A DNA stretch of 14,992 nucleotides. It comes from Synechococcus sp. HW_metabat.21. GTDB taxonomy: Bacteria > Cyanobacteriota > Cyanobacteriia > PCC-6307 > Cyanobiaceae. The notes beneath the pieces are model-generated. The model saw nothing but the letters and a program-made list of their open reading frames with translations, had not been told where the DNA came from and searched no databases. The stretch is from positions 1-14,992 of the forward strand of contig JAAZUZ010000023.1 of NCBI GenBank assembly GCA_018623875.1, given 5' to 3'. Within the stretch, counting starts at the first letter, position 1. Each line of letters opens with the position of its first letter. Below are positions 1-5,675 of this stretch, in pieces. The position numbers and the translations under genes are program-made.

Positions 1-858
1 GGCGATCACGGTCCAGAGGGTCTGCCAGCTGTCCTCCGCCTGACCACCGGAGTAATCCTCGGCGCCCGCCGGAACGGCGACATTTTTCAGCACCCCGTAG
101 AGATTCGCCTCCGCCTCGTCGGGTATGGAAGCTTGAGGCAGGGTGCTCAGGAACGTCGAAGCGCGCACAAAGCGGGAGGCGGGATCGACATCACCGGGCA
201 GCGGCAGCGTTCCTCCAAAGGGCCGGTAGCGCTTGAGGTTCTGCAGCTGCCAGGCCAGCGGTGGCTCGTTCGTCATCACCCGGGTCTGGTTCCCCTGGTG
301 CACCACCATCCGGCCACCGATGAACTCGACCACCGCAGAGCGTCCACGGCGATCCGCCATCGATAGATGCAGGCCCCAATTGCGATCCAGGATTGTGTCG
401 GAGACGATTTGAACCTCGGCCAAGCCGGCAATCGCCTCCTCGACCGTCGCGAAGTTGTCGAGCACAAACGCCGCCATCCGCAGGTTGGAGAGAACCGGCT
501 TACCGCTCATGGCGGAGCCGTAGTCACTGCCGGAGAGGTAAAGCAGGTTGACGTTCAGGCCCCGTTCATTCAGGCCGTCAGCGAGGACGGTTCCCAGACT
601 CATCACCCCGACGCTGCCGTGCTTCACGCGCCAGCGCTTGGCATTGGGAACGCTCCTGCTGAGCAAACCACCGGCCTCAAGGCCGCGCGGCCGCAGCACC
701 AGGGCCGCCCGATCATCGAGATAGAGATCCATCGTGCGTCCGACGACAGCCGACTGACCGTTGCCGTTGGAGAGCACACGGCTACAGGCCAGGGCCGCCG
801 CTGGCGTCAAGGCCCCAAGCAGGAACAACGCGAGGGGCCAAAACCGACGGGTCGCCAT
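1..858 (-). CDS. Secreted choloylglycine hydrolase / penicillin V acylase-type Ntn hydrolase (C-terminus cut by window edge)
   Basis: The frame is open from the ATG at 858 to the window edge, giving 286 residues of a family that usually has about 330-360. Residues 1-24 are a signal peptide: Arg4-Arg5, a hydrophobic core, then an AxA-type cleavage site (ALA before Cys25). Cleavage would leave Cys25 as the N-terminal nucleophile. Relative to Cys25, Arg41 (+16) and Asp44 (+19) sit where bile salt hydrolases have Arg18 and Asp21 after Cys2. Asn197 lies in MTNEPP and Arg229 or Arg232 in SRFVRA, both matching conserved family positions. DGLNERGLNVN and the WGLHLSMAD region are also typical. The enzyme should cut amide bonds in the periplasm or outside the cell. 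The substrate is unknown; N-acyl compounds such as acyl-homoserine lactones are a guess by analogy with Gram-negative relatives. It is the last visible gene of a minus-strand series and starts 46 bp after its neighbour. Confidence 0.88.
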   Translation of the reverse strand, partial: MATRRFWPLALFLLGALTPAAALACSRVLSNGNGQSAVVGRTMDLYLDDRAALVLRPRGLEAGGLLSRSVPNAKRWRVKHGSVGVMSLGTVLADGLNERGLNVNLLYLSGSDYGSAMSGKPVLSNLRMAAFVLDNFATVEEAIAGLAEVQIVSDTILDRNWGLHLSMADRRGRSAVVEFIGGRMVVHQGNQTRVMTNEPPLAWQLQNLKRYRPFGGTLPLPGDVDPASRFVRASTFLSTLPQASIPDEAEANLYGVLKNVAVPAGAEDYSGGQAEDSWQTLWTVIA

Positions 859-859
859 G

Positions 860-883
860 GAGAAGCGTGATCGAACGCTTCCC
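860..883 (-). promoter_or_regulatory. Hairpin directly before the start codon of the secreted hydrolase
   Basis: On the minus strand, GAAGCGT pairs perfectly with ACGCTTC across a 6-nt loop (core at 862-881). One G-U and one G-C pair extend it to 9 bp. The 3' arm ends one base before the ATG at 858, in the 46-bp gap after the membrane protein gene. No T-run follows, so it is not an ordinary intrinsic terminator. It would cover the ribosome-loading site. Its function is inferred from position only. Confidence 0.5.
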
Positions 884-904
884 ACAGGATGGTCAGACCA
901 GCGA

Positions 905-1300
905 CTAGCGGCGACGCTTTGCCTTGGTCGCCTTCGGTGCTGGGGCCACCACGGCCCGTACGAAACGCACCAGCCCCCCCAACAAACAGAGAAGCGCCAA
1001 CAGGGCCAGACCACCCAACAGCAGCACGCCAAGCAACTGGAGGACTCCCATCAGCAGCTGGGAGAGGCCACCGATGAGGTGCGCCAAGGCGGTGCTGACC
1101 AACAGCAGGCTGTCGAGGTCAATCAGCTCCGGCAGCTGAAGCAGCAGCACCAGCAGGCCGACGCCGCCGGCCATCATCAACACCGCCTCCAAGATCAGCC
1201 GAGGCCGGCGCTTGGCTTTGCGCTTGCGGAAGACAGGACGCTGACGGTCAGCCGCTCCCGAGGAGCTCCCGACCACCCGCAGACGCCGCTGCCGTGTCAT
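905..1300 (-). CDS. Small conserved-type membrane protein of unknown function
   Basis: This 131-aa protein is not recognised. It has a very basic N-terminus (residues 1-34, ending in a run of Arg and Lys), a hydrophobic helix at about 35-56, a second hydrophobic stretch at about 63-80, and a long Leu/Gly-rich hydrophobic segment at about 82-115. A basic tail (KATKAKRRR) closes it. The basic ends suggest both termini are cytoplasmic, with two or possibly four membrane passes in a short chain. Its ATG overlaps the stop codon of the preceding gene in an ATGA arrangement at 1297-1300, which implies translational coupling. The secreted hydrolase follows after 46 bp. No catalytic motif is visible, and the low-complexity Leu content makes homology calls unsafe. 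Confidence 0.7.
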   Translation of the reverse strand: MTRQRRLRVVGSSSGAADRQRPVFRKRKAKRRPRLILEAVLMMAGGVGLLVLLLQLPELIDLDSLLLVSTALAHLIGGLSQLLMGVLQLLGVLLLGGLALLALLCLLGGLVRFVRAVVAPAPKATKAKRRR

Positions 1301-1545
1301 GACTCCAGCTGGTGTCCAGCGCCGCGCATCCAGCGTTCAAATTCGATCAAGACCAGCTCATTGGGGCAATCCACCAGGCTGAGGTCGCCGACAGTGCAAT
1401 CCCCCTGACCGCCGTGGTGCAACGAGAGATGGAAGTCCGTACCGCTTAAACCGCACACTTCCGGATCGCTGCGAACGACCACGTCCAGGCAGGCGCCCAG
1501 ACGGGTGACACGACGACGCAATTCCGACCAGCTCAACGCGCTCAT
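1297..1545 (-). CDS. 82-aa protein of unknown function
   Basis: This small, apparently soluble protein is not recognised. It has four cysteines (residues 19, 31, 50 and 60), but not in a CxxC pattern that would point to a zinc site. A central stretch, LSGTDFHLSLHHGGQGDC, is followed by an acidic and hydrophobic C-terminal half. The ATG at 1545 lies 36 bp after the DUF4335 gene, and the stop overlaps the start of the membrane protein gene by 4 bp. That tight packing on one strand is the main support that it is real. It probably belongs to the same transcription unit as the DUF3038 and DUF4335 genes. Confidence 0.68.
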   Translation of the reverse strand: MSALSWSELRRRVTRLGACLDVVVRSDPEVCGLSGTDFHLSLHHGGQGDCTVGDLSLVDCPNELVLIEFERWMRGAGHQLES

Positions 1546-1581
1546 CGCAGTACAGCAAGTGTGGGGTGATTCAAACGGACG

Positions 1582-2178
1582 TCAACCGCCCTTCGCCGGA
1601 GGTGCCAGCTCGGGGGCAGTCTGCGCTGCCGGCTTCGGCGTCGGCAGCATCGCGATCAAGGCAGCACTGATCGCAAGAGCCGCCACACCAGCCACTGGAG
1701 CCGCAATCCGGCGGAGCAAGGGCTGACGGTGGCGCAGCTCCTTGCGGGCTAGCGGCAGCAGCGGCGGCGCCTCAAAGGGAAGCGCCAAGCGCGAGTCCAA
1801 GCGCAACTGATCGAGGCAACGCACCAGGTCCGAGAGCTCGGCGTCATCGAGACGCAAGGTCAAGGGCGGTGTGTTCGGCTGGCTGCTGCGCAATTCCAAC
1901 TGGTGGCCAGTCTCACCTGGGGCAATCGCCACCGGCGCATCGGCGGCCCCAAAGGCCTTGGGCACGCCACTGAGCAGATGACGGGCGTAGGGAATCACGG
2001 CGCTCAGCAGAGCCTGGAGGTGCTCGCGCTTGCCCTCGAGTTCGGTCTGACCAGCCAGCCCCATCGTGAAGCCGGTCAAGATGCCGATCGTGCTCGCGTC
2101 CTGCCCGGCGGAGAGATCCGGCAGACCCTCGACGATCAAGCGGCAGCTGGTTTGTTCGTAGCGCGTGGTGAGTTTCAT
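1582..2178 (-). CDS. DUF4335 family protein with C-terminal membrane anchor
   Basis: The 198-aa product resembles the cyanobacterial DUF4335 family. The N-terminal block has TTRYEQTSCRLIVEGLPD, and TIGILTGFTMGLAG follows, as I recall from family members. A soluble domain of about 150 residues is followed by one hydrophobic helix at about 157-178 and a Pro/Ala-rich tail, so it is probably a tail-anchored membrane protein. I chose the ATG at 2178. A TTG at 2190 in the same frame overlaps the TGA of the DUF3038 gene and would add four residues, but the ATG fits the usual family N-terminus better. The gene starts 8 bp after the DUF3038 gene. The two families often occur side by side in cyanobacteria as I recall, which suggests a shared but unknown role. 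Confidence 0.8.
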   Translation of the reverse strand: MKLTTRYEQTSCRLIVEGLPDLSAGQDASTIGILTGFTMGLAGQTELEGKREHLQALLSAVIPYARHLLSGVPKAFGAADAPVAIAPGETGHQLELRSSQPNTPPLTLRLDDAELSDLVRCLDQLRLDSRLALPFEAPPLLPLARKELRHRQPLLRRIAAPVAGVAALAISAALIAMLPTPKPAAQTAPELAPPAKGG

Positions 2179-2186
2179 CTCAGTGA

Positions 2187-2723
2187 TCAAACAGCCGCAT
2201 CAAGAAGACTGGCCCGCAGGCGCTCGAAGCCACCCTCACCGGCGCAGAGCGCCATCGCCTGCACCAGCTCACGGCTCAGGGCTGGTCCCTGCTCGGGATC
2301 CAACAAACGCTGGACGCCACCCCGCCGGGGGTTGAGGCGCTCCAGCACCAGTTCCCGCAGACGCGAGCGAAACAAGTCCCAACGCTGGGCATTCAGCTCA
2401 GCGGGCTCAGCAGAGGAGAGCAGCGTCCGCAACATCGGGTACAGGCGCTCCGAGAGGGCGGTCAGGATGCGAATCAGTGCGTCCGTCTCCTCAGGCTTAA
2501 GGGACGCCCGGCGGGTATTGCGGCGCAGGGGGTTGCTGCAGCGGCGCTTCCAGAGCTCCACCCGGTTCGGGAAGAGATCGGTAAAGCCCATCTCCTCGCT
2601 CAGCCAAACCATCGCCTCCCCACCGTTGAGGTCCAGGGCTTCGGCGCAGAGGAGCATTAGATCCAGGCGCTCAATGCCGCGGCGGGACAAGGGGGTTTGC
2701 ACGCTCGCTGGGGCTTCGGCCAT
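2187..2723 (-). CDS. DUF3038 family protein
   Basis: The 178-aa soluble, largely helical protein fits the cyanobacterial DUF3038 family. GIERLDLMLLCAEALDLNGG at residues 16-35 and the MVWLSEEMGF and LFPNRVELWKRR segments are the features I recognise. I chose the ATG at 2723 because an in-frame ATG at 2858 would place 45 residues over the start of the divergent apt gene, and those residues look like random coding. It is the first gene of the minus-strand series leading to the secreted hydrolase, with the DUF4335 gene 8 bp downstream. No enzyme motif is visible and no function is known to me. Confidence 0.82.
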   Translation of the reverse strand: MAEAPASVQTPLSRRGIERLDLMLLCAEALDLNGGEAMVWLSEEMGFTDLFPNRVELWKRRCSNPLRRNTRRASLKPEETDALIRILTALSERLYPMLRTLLSSAEPAELNAQRWDLFRSRLRELVLERLNPRRGGVQRLLDPEQGPALSRELVQAMALCAGEGGFERLRASLLDAAV

Positions 2724-2762
2724 GGCTGCGATACTGCCAGCACTGGCGCTGATTCGTCGACC
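2724..2762. promoter_or_regulatory. 39-bp divergent spacer between the DUF3038 gene and apt, with an inverted repeat
   Basis: The two start codons are only 39 bp apart, so promoters for both directions must overlap each other or lie inside coding sequence. The spacer holds the inverted repeat GCCAG-CA-CTGGC at 2736-2747, which could be an operator. I see no convincing -35/-10 pair in either direction. Confidence 0.35.
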
Positions 2763-3287
2763 ATGACCCCTATCAACCTGCGTCAGCTGGTCCGGGAAAT
2801 CCCCGATTTCCCGCAGCCCGGGATCCTCTTTCGCGACATCATCCCGCTGATGCGCCAACCGGACGCCTGGCAGGAGGTCATGCGTCAGCTCGGAGAGGTC
2901 TGTGATCGGTTGAAGCCGGACCTGATCGTCGGCATCGAATCACGCGGCTTCATCGTTGGCACCGCCCTGGCCACCGCCAAAACGATTGGCTTCAGCCCGG
3001 TGCGCAAACCCGGCAAGTTGCCCGGCGAGGTCATCGGCGTCGACTACAGCCTTGAGTACGGCACCGACCGACTCGAAATCGTGCCCGATGGCTTCGAGAA
3101 CAAACCCCGGGTGCTGATCGTCGACGACCTCCTGGCCACGGGCGGCACCGCCGCGGCGTGCGCCCAGCTGGTGGAGCAGGTGGGCGGCGAGCTGGTGGGA
3201 TTTGCCTTCGTCGTGGAACTGGCGGACCTAGGTGGGCAGAGCAAGCTCCCCGCTGGGGTGCCCGTGGACTCCTTGATCGTCTACTGA
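2763..3287 (+). CDS. apt: Adenine phosphoribosyltransferase
   Basis: The enzyme converts adenine and PRPP to AMP and pyrophosphate in the cytoplasm (purine salvage). The 174-aa product has the usual family length. It shows the N-terminal REIPDFPQPGILFRDIIPL block (11-29), GIESRGFIVG (57-66), RKPGKLPGEV (81-90) and the PRPP-binding motif VLIVDDLLATGGTA (117-130) with the Asp-Asp pair at 121-122. I chose the ATG at 2763. The frame is open back to 2697, but those extra 22 residues have no family likeness and overlap the divergent gene. The stop lies 4 bp from the end of the convergent DUF2949 gene, so transcripts from the two sides would collide or overlap unless a hairpin at 3300-3325 stops them. 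Confidence 0.97.
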   Translation: MTPINLRQLVREIPDFPQPGILFRDIIPLMRQPDAWQEVMRQLGEVCDRLKPDLIVGIESRGFIVGTALATAKTIGFSPVRKPGKLPGEVIGVDYSLEYGTDRLEIVPDGFENKPRVLIVDDLLATGGTAAACAQLVEQVGGELVGFAFVVELADLGGQSKLPAGVPVDSLIVY

Positions 3288-3291
3288 GGCC

Positions 3292-3504
3292 TTACAGGTT
3301 CAGGTCCTGCCACTGCAGGACCTGATCAAGCTGATCGAGGCTGATCAGGCCAAAGCGCCAGAGCACCACCGGAAGGGGGGCCTGCTCGAGTTGCGACTGC
3401 TTGAGGCCCAAGCCCAGTGCGTTCTCGCTCAGCCCAAGCGTGCTGCGGAGGAAACGCAGCAGCTCTGGATGGGGAGGGGGTTGCGGCGAGGTGCAGATCA
3501 CCAT
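3292..3504 (-). CDS. DUF2949 family small protein
   Basis: The 70-aa product matches the cyanobacterial DUF2949 family. It has ELLRFLRSTLGLSENALGLG in the first half and then LPVVLWRFGLISLDQLDQVL, close to the family's conserved LPMxLWQYGLIxLxQL-type segment. The fold is predicted helical and soluble, and the function is unknown. The gene lies 13 bp downstream of the FAD monooxygenase gene on the same strand and probably shares its transcript. Its last codons carry a perfect 11-bp inverted repeat, and its stop faces the apt stop across 4 bp. Confidence 0.85.
   Translation of the reverse strand: MVICTSPQPPPHPELLRFLRSTLGLSENALGLGLKQSQLEQAPLPVVLWRFGLISLDQLDQVLQWQDLNL
3300..3325. repeat. Perfect 11-bp inverted repeat at the apt / DUF2949 convergence point
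   Basis: TCAGGTCCTGC (3300-3310) and GCAGGACCTGA (3315-3325) are exact reverse complements around the loop CACT. The repeat starts 12 nt after the apt stop and lies inside the last codons of the DUF2949 gene. No T-run follows on either side. It could act as a bidirectional stop or 3'-end protector for converging transcripts; that role is inferred. Confidence 0.6.
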
Positions 3505-3517
3505 GCCGCCATCCTGC

Positions 3518-4612
3518 TTAGCTCCGCCAGAGGCGGCAAGGTCCGTCGCTCATCGCCCGCAGACTGAGCTGCCGCATCCAGCCCCAACGCCCCAGGGCCT
3601 GCAGGGCCAAGCGGCGCACCAGCAGGAGCGGGGCGAAACGGTTGGAGAAGAGGCGCACCAGAGCATCGGTGGCCAGAAGCACCAACGCGATATCGAGCAC
3701 GCGGGCGCGCCCATAGGCCCCGGGTAACGAGCGAGGCCGCAGACGGCCGTCACCGCACCGCCGGGCCAGACGGTGGAGCTGATCGACGTCGCGCCAACAG
3801 AGGTTCAGGCCTTGGCCGCCAACGGGATGGCAGCGGTGGGCCACCTCACCGACGACGACCGTGCCGCGGCGGGCCAGGGGCCAAGCCCACTCCAGAGCCA
3901 CCGGAAAGGCCCGAGGCTGATCCAGGAGCACTTCCGCCTGGAGCTCTTCGGGCAGGGCCGCGCTGAGGGCATCGAGGAAGGCCACCGCATCCAGCTGCTC
4001 CAACTGACGCAGACGTTGCAGCGGTGCACTCCAAACCAACTGGAAGGCATCACCCCCCAGGGGCAGGACCGCGAAGGGGCCTTCCGGCCGGAACAGCTCC
4101 CAGGCCTGATCAGGGGCCGAGCCCCGCAGGCGCACCTGCACGGTCAGACAGCCCTGGCGGTAGGGCCACCCCCATTGCCGGATGCGGGCCGCCTTGCGGG
4201 GAGGGGTCCCCAGACGCTCCTCAATGGAGCCCTGCTGGCGGACGGCCTCGAGCAGAACCCGCATCAAGTCCCGGTGCTGCAGGATCCAACCCACCGGGTG
4301 GTCACCATCCCCAAGCCAGGCCAGGTCAGCGGACGTAAAGGGCACCTGGTGGTGGGTGGCCCGGTCGCAGAGCTCCAGCCGCCGAAACGGCGCCAATGAG
4401 GGAGAGAGGGTCTGCCAAAGGCCCAGCCGCCGCAACAGCGCGCGACTGGAGTGGGTCAGGGCGTAGGCCCGGTTGCGCGACTGCAGGGCAGCGGCATCGA
4501 GGGGATCGCAGAGCTCCACCTGCCAGCCCGCCTCTGCCAGCGCCAGAGCCGAGAGCGCCCCGGTGGGTCCGGCGCCATTCACCCGAGCGCGCAGGGTGGA
4601 GGGCTGTCTCAC
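3518..4612 (-). CDS. UbiH/Coq6-like FAD-dependent monooxygenase, apparently lacking the DG-motif segment
   Basis: Family members hydroxylate aromatic rings using FAD, NAD(P)H and oxygen, for example in quinone synthesis; the substrate here is unknown. With the GTG start at 4612 the product is 364 aa. The N-terminal FAD fingerprint is VNGAGPTGALSALALAEAG (11-29). SRNRAYALTHSSRALLRRLG (45-64) and the ribose-binding region GEVAHRCHPVGGQGLN (255-270) are clear. Two oddities: the usual Asp of the GD motif is Glu256, and the segment around residues 125-150, where relatives carry an ADG motif, is about 30-35 residues short. The longer GTG start at 4648 lies inside a terminator hairpin, so I rejected it. 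The gene begins 20 bp after the hli terminator and precedes the DUF2949 gene by 13 bp. Confidence 0.85.
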   Translation of the reverse strand: MRQPSTLRARVNGAGPTGALSALALAEAGWQVELCDPLDAAALQSRNRAYALTHSSRALLRRLGLWQTLSPSLAPFRRLELCDRATHHQVPFTSADLAWLGDGDHPVGWILQHRDLMRVLLEAVRQQGSIEERLGTPPRKAARIRQWGWPYRQGCLTVQVRLRGSAPDQAWELFRPEGPFAVLPLGGDAFQLVWSAPLQRLRQLEQLDAVAFLDALSAALPEELQAEVLLDQPRAFPVALEWAWPLARRGTVVVGEVAHRCHPVGGQGLNLCWRDVDQLHRLARRCGDGRLRPRSLPGAYGRARVLDIALVLLATDALVRLFSNRFAPLLLVRRLALQALGRWGWMRQLSLRAMSDGPCRLWRS

Positions 4613-4632
4613 GGGCACGGAACGAACGGCAC

Positions 4633-4663
4633 AAAAAAACCGCAGCACGATTCTGTGCTGCGG
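4633..4663 (-). terminator. Intrinsic terminator after hli
   Basis: On the minus strand, CCGCAGCAC (4663-4655) pairs perfectly with GTGCTGCGG (4648-4640) across a 6-nt loop and is followed by seven T (4639-4633). It lies 24 bp past the hli stop. The monooxygenase start at 4612 follows 20 bp later. Confidence 0.9.
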
Positions 4664-4686
4664 CCTTCGTCAACCGTGAGTGGGAA

Positions 4687-4941
4687 TCAGCCCAGGCCCA
4701 GCAGGCCGTGGGTGAAGGACTCACCGCCCAGGGCCAGCTCGGTGGCGAGCAGGGCGATGAAGCCGAGCATGGCCATGCGGCCGTTCAGCTTTTCAGCGCG
4801 GTCGTGGAAACCCCAGCCGCTCTCGGCGTCCACCACTTCCATGCGGGGCTCGGTGGCGAAGGCGTTGAGGCGGCCGCCGTCTTCTTCGGTGACGGTTGCG
4901 CCGCGGATCACTGCAGGGGCGGAAGGATTGGCTTGGGTCAT
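4687..4941 (-). CDS. hli: High-light-inducible protein (one-helix chlorophyll a/b-binding family)
   Basis: The 84-aa product has the chlorophyll-binding helix of the Hlip/Scp family at about residues 45-72. It contains FHDRAEKLNGRMAMLGFIAL, with the chlorophyll-ligating ExxNGR motif at Glu50, Asn53 and Arg55. These thylakoid proteins bind chlorophyll and carotenoid and protect photosystem II assembly from excess light. The N-terminal 40 residues are soluble and less conserved. I chose the ATG at 4941; a GTG one codon upstream is the alternative. It sits 60 bp after the membrane protein gene on the same strand. It probably has its own promoter in that gap, where several GTTAC repeats suggest RpaB control, and it ends in a strong terminator. 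Confidence 0.95.
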   Translation of the reverse strand: MTQANPSAPAVIRGATVTEEDGGRLNAFATEPRMEVVDAESGWGFHDRAEKLNGRMAMLGFIALLATELALGGESFTHGLLGLG

Positions 4942-4958
4942 CACGCGTCACTGCGGAA

Positions 4959-4995
4959 CGTAACGCGACTGTAACGCAATATTGCGCGATGTAAC
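4959..4995 (-). promoter_or_regulatory. Candidate HLR1-like (RpaB) element upstream of hli
   Basis: On the minus strand GTTACA occurs at 4995-4990 and again at 4975-4970, exactly 20 bp apart, and GTTAC again at 4964-4960. HLR1, the RpaB site known from cyanobacterial high-light genes, is two (G/T)TTACA-type repeats with a 10-bp period. Here the in-between position is a weak match (GCAATATT), and the third copy is at 11 bp. A perfect 12-bp palindrome, CGCAATATTGCG (4975-4986), lies between the first two copies. I could not place a firm -10 box. Confidence 0.42.
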
Positions 4996-5001
4996 AAGCC
5001 C

Positions 5002-5649
5002 TCAGCGAAGACGCTTGAGGCAGAGCTCCTCAAAGGCCGGGCGAAGCAAAAACGGGTACTCACCGACCCAGAGCTTCATCTGGGGCAACCAGGCATCACT
5101 CAGGGCTCCGACCCTGGAGAAGTCCTTGCGCTCACTCAGCACCAGACAGCGCACCACGGCGCCCCGGCGGATCTGCTTGTGCTTTTTGTTGTAGGGAAAG
5201 CGAACACTGCCGAGGTAGCCGTCTTCATCCTCCAGCTCCAGGCACAGCCAAGTGCGGCGGTTCTCGACGGTCTCCAGGCGCCCCTGCTTATCGGTGGTCT
5301 CCTGGCGACCTTCCACCATTTCCTTGGTGTAAAGGTCGGCGACTTCCCCCTCAAAAATTGCAGCCGCCGGATAGCGGCGCAGAGTTGCGTTCTTGCGGCT
5401 GGCCTCCACGATCGGGCCCCAGAGCACATAAAGAAGGAAGACCACCCCGACCATCAGCAGGATCGGAGAGGCCTGACTGCTGATGGCGACCCCCTGGCTG
5501 ATCAGCAGGCTGATCACGCCGCCGATGACCGAGATGAACACCCTCTGCAGCACCTTCTGGGGATTGCCGCTGCAGAAATTGAACTGGGGGCCCGTGGCCA
5601 CCGCGGGGATCAGACGCGGCAGCTCTCCGGGGCGAAGCGGGATGAGCAT
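5002..5649 (-). CDS. Conserved-type cyanobacterial membrane protein of unknown function
   Basis: The 215-aa protein begins with a short soluble part (LIPAVATGPQFNFCSGNPQK, 13-32), then two hydrophobic helices at about 37-54 and 60-80, then a soluble domain of about 130 residues rich in charged and aromatic residues. I recall similar cyanobacterial proteins carrying the loose label 'phosphate ABC transporter permease'. The sequence here shows no permease features: there are only two helices and no EAA-type loop, so I do not adopt that label. The start at ATG 5649 gives the expected N-terminus. It lies 26 bp after dapB and 60 bp before hli on the same strand, and probably shares the dapB transcript. 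Confidence 0.75.
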   Translation of the reverse strand: MLIPLRPGELPRLIPAVATGPQFNFCSGNPQKVLQRVFISVIGGVISLLISQGVAISSQASPILLMVGVVFLLYVLWGPIVEASRKNATLRRYPAAAIFEGEVADLYTKEMVEGRQETTDKQGRLETVENRRTWLCLELEDEDGYLGSVRFPYNKKHKQIRRGAVVRCLVLSERKDFSRVGALSDAWLPQMKLWVGEYPFLLRPAFEELCLKRLR

Positions 5650-5675
5650 GGCGCCAGTGTCTGCTGCAGGACGGA

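Noticed and set aside
367..1408. Plus-strand open frames opposite the hydrolase and membrane protein genes
   Set aside because: The minus strand carries a complete catalytic signature and signal peptide here; the plus frames are biased shadows.
1903..2766. 287-codon plus-strand frame opposite the DUF3038/DUF4335 genes
   Set aside because: Arg/Ser-rich translation typical of a wrong frame; the minus-strand genes match known families.
3773..4399. 208-codon plus-strand frame opposite the FAD monooxygenase
   Set aside because: The monooxygenase has clear FAD motifs on the minus strand; this frame has none.
4613..4648. Upstream GTG at 4648 as the monooxygenase start
   Set aside because: It would place the start codon inside the hli terminator hairpin, and the extra residues lack family likeness.
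5649..5656. 8-bp palindrome TGGCGCCA at the start of the membrane protein gene after dapB
   Set aside because: Short GC palindromes of this kind are common in this base composition, and nothing else supports an operator.
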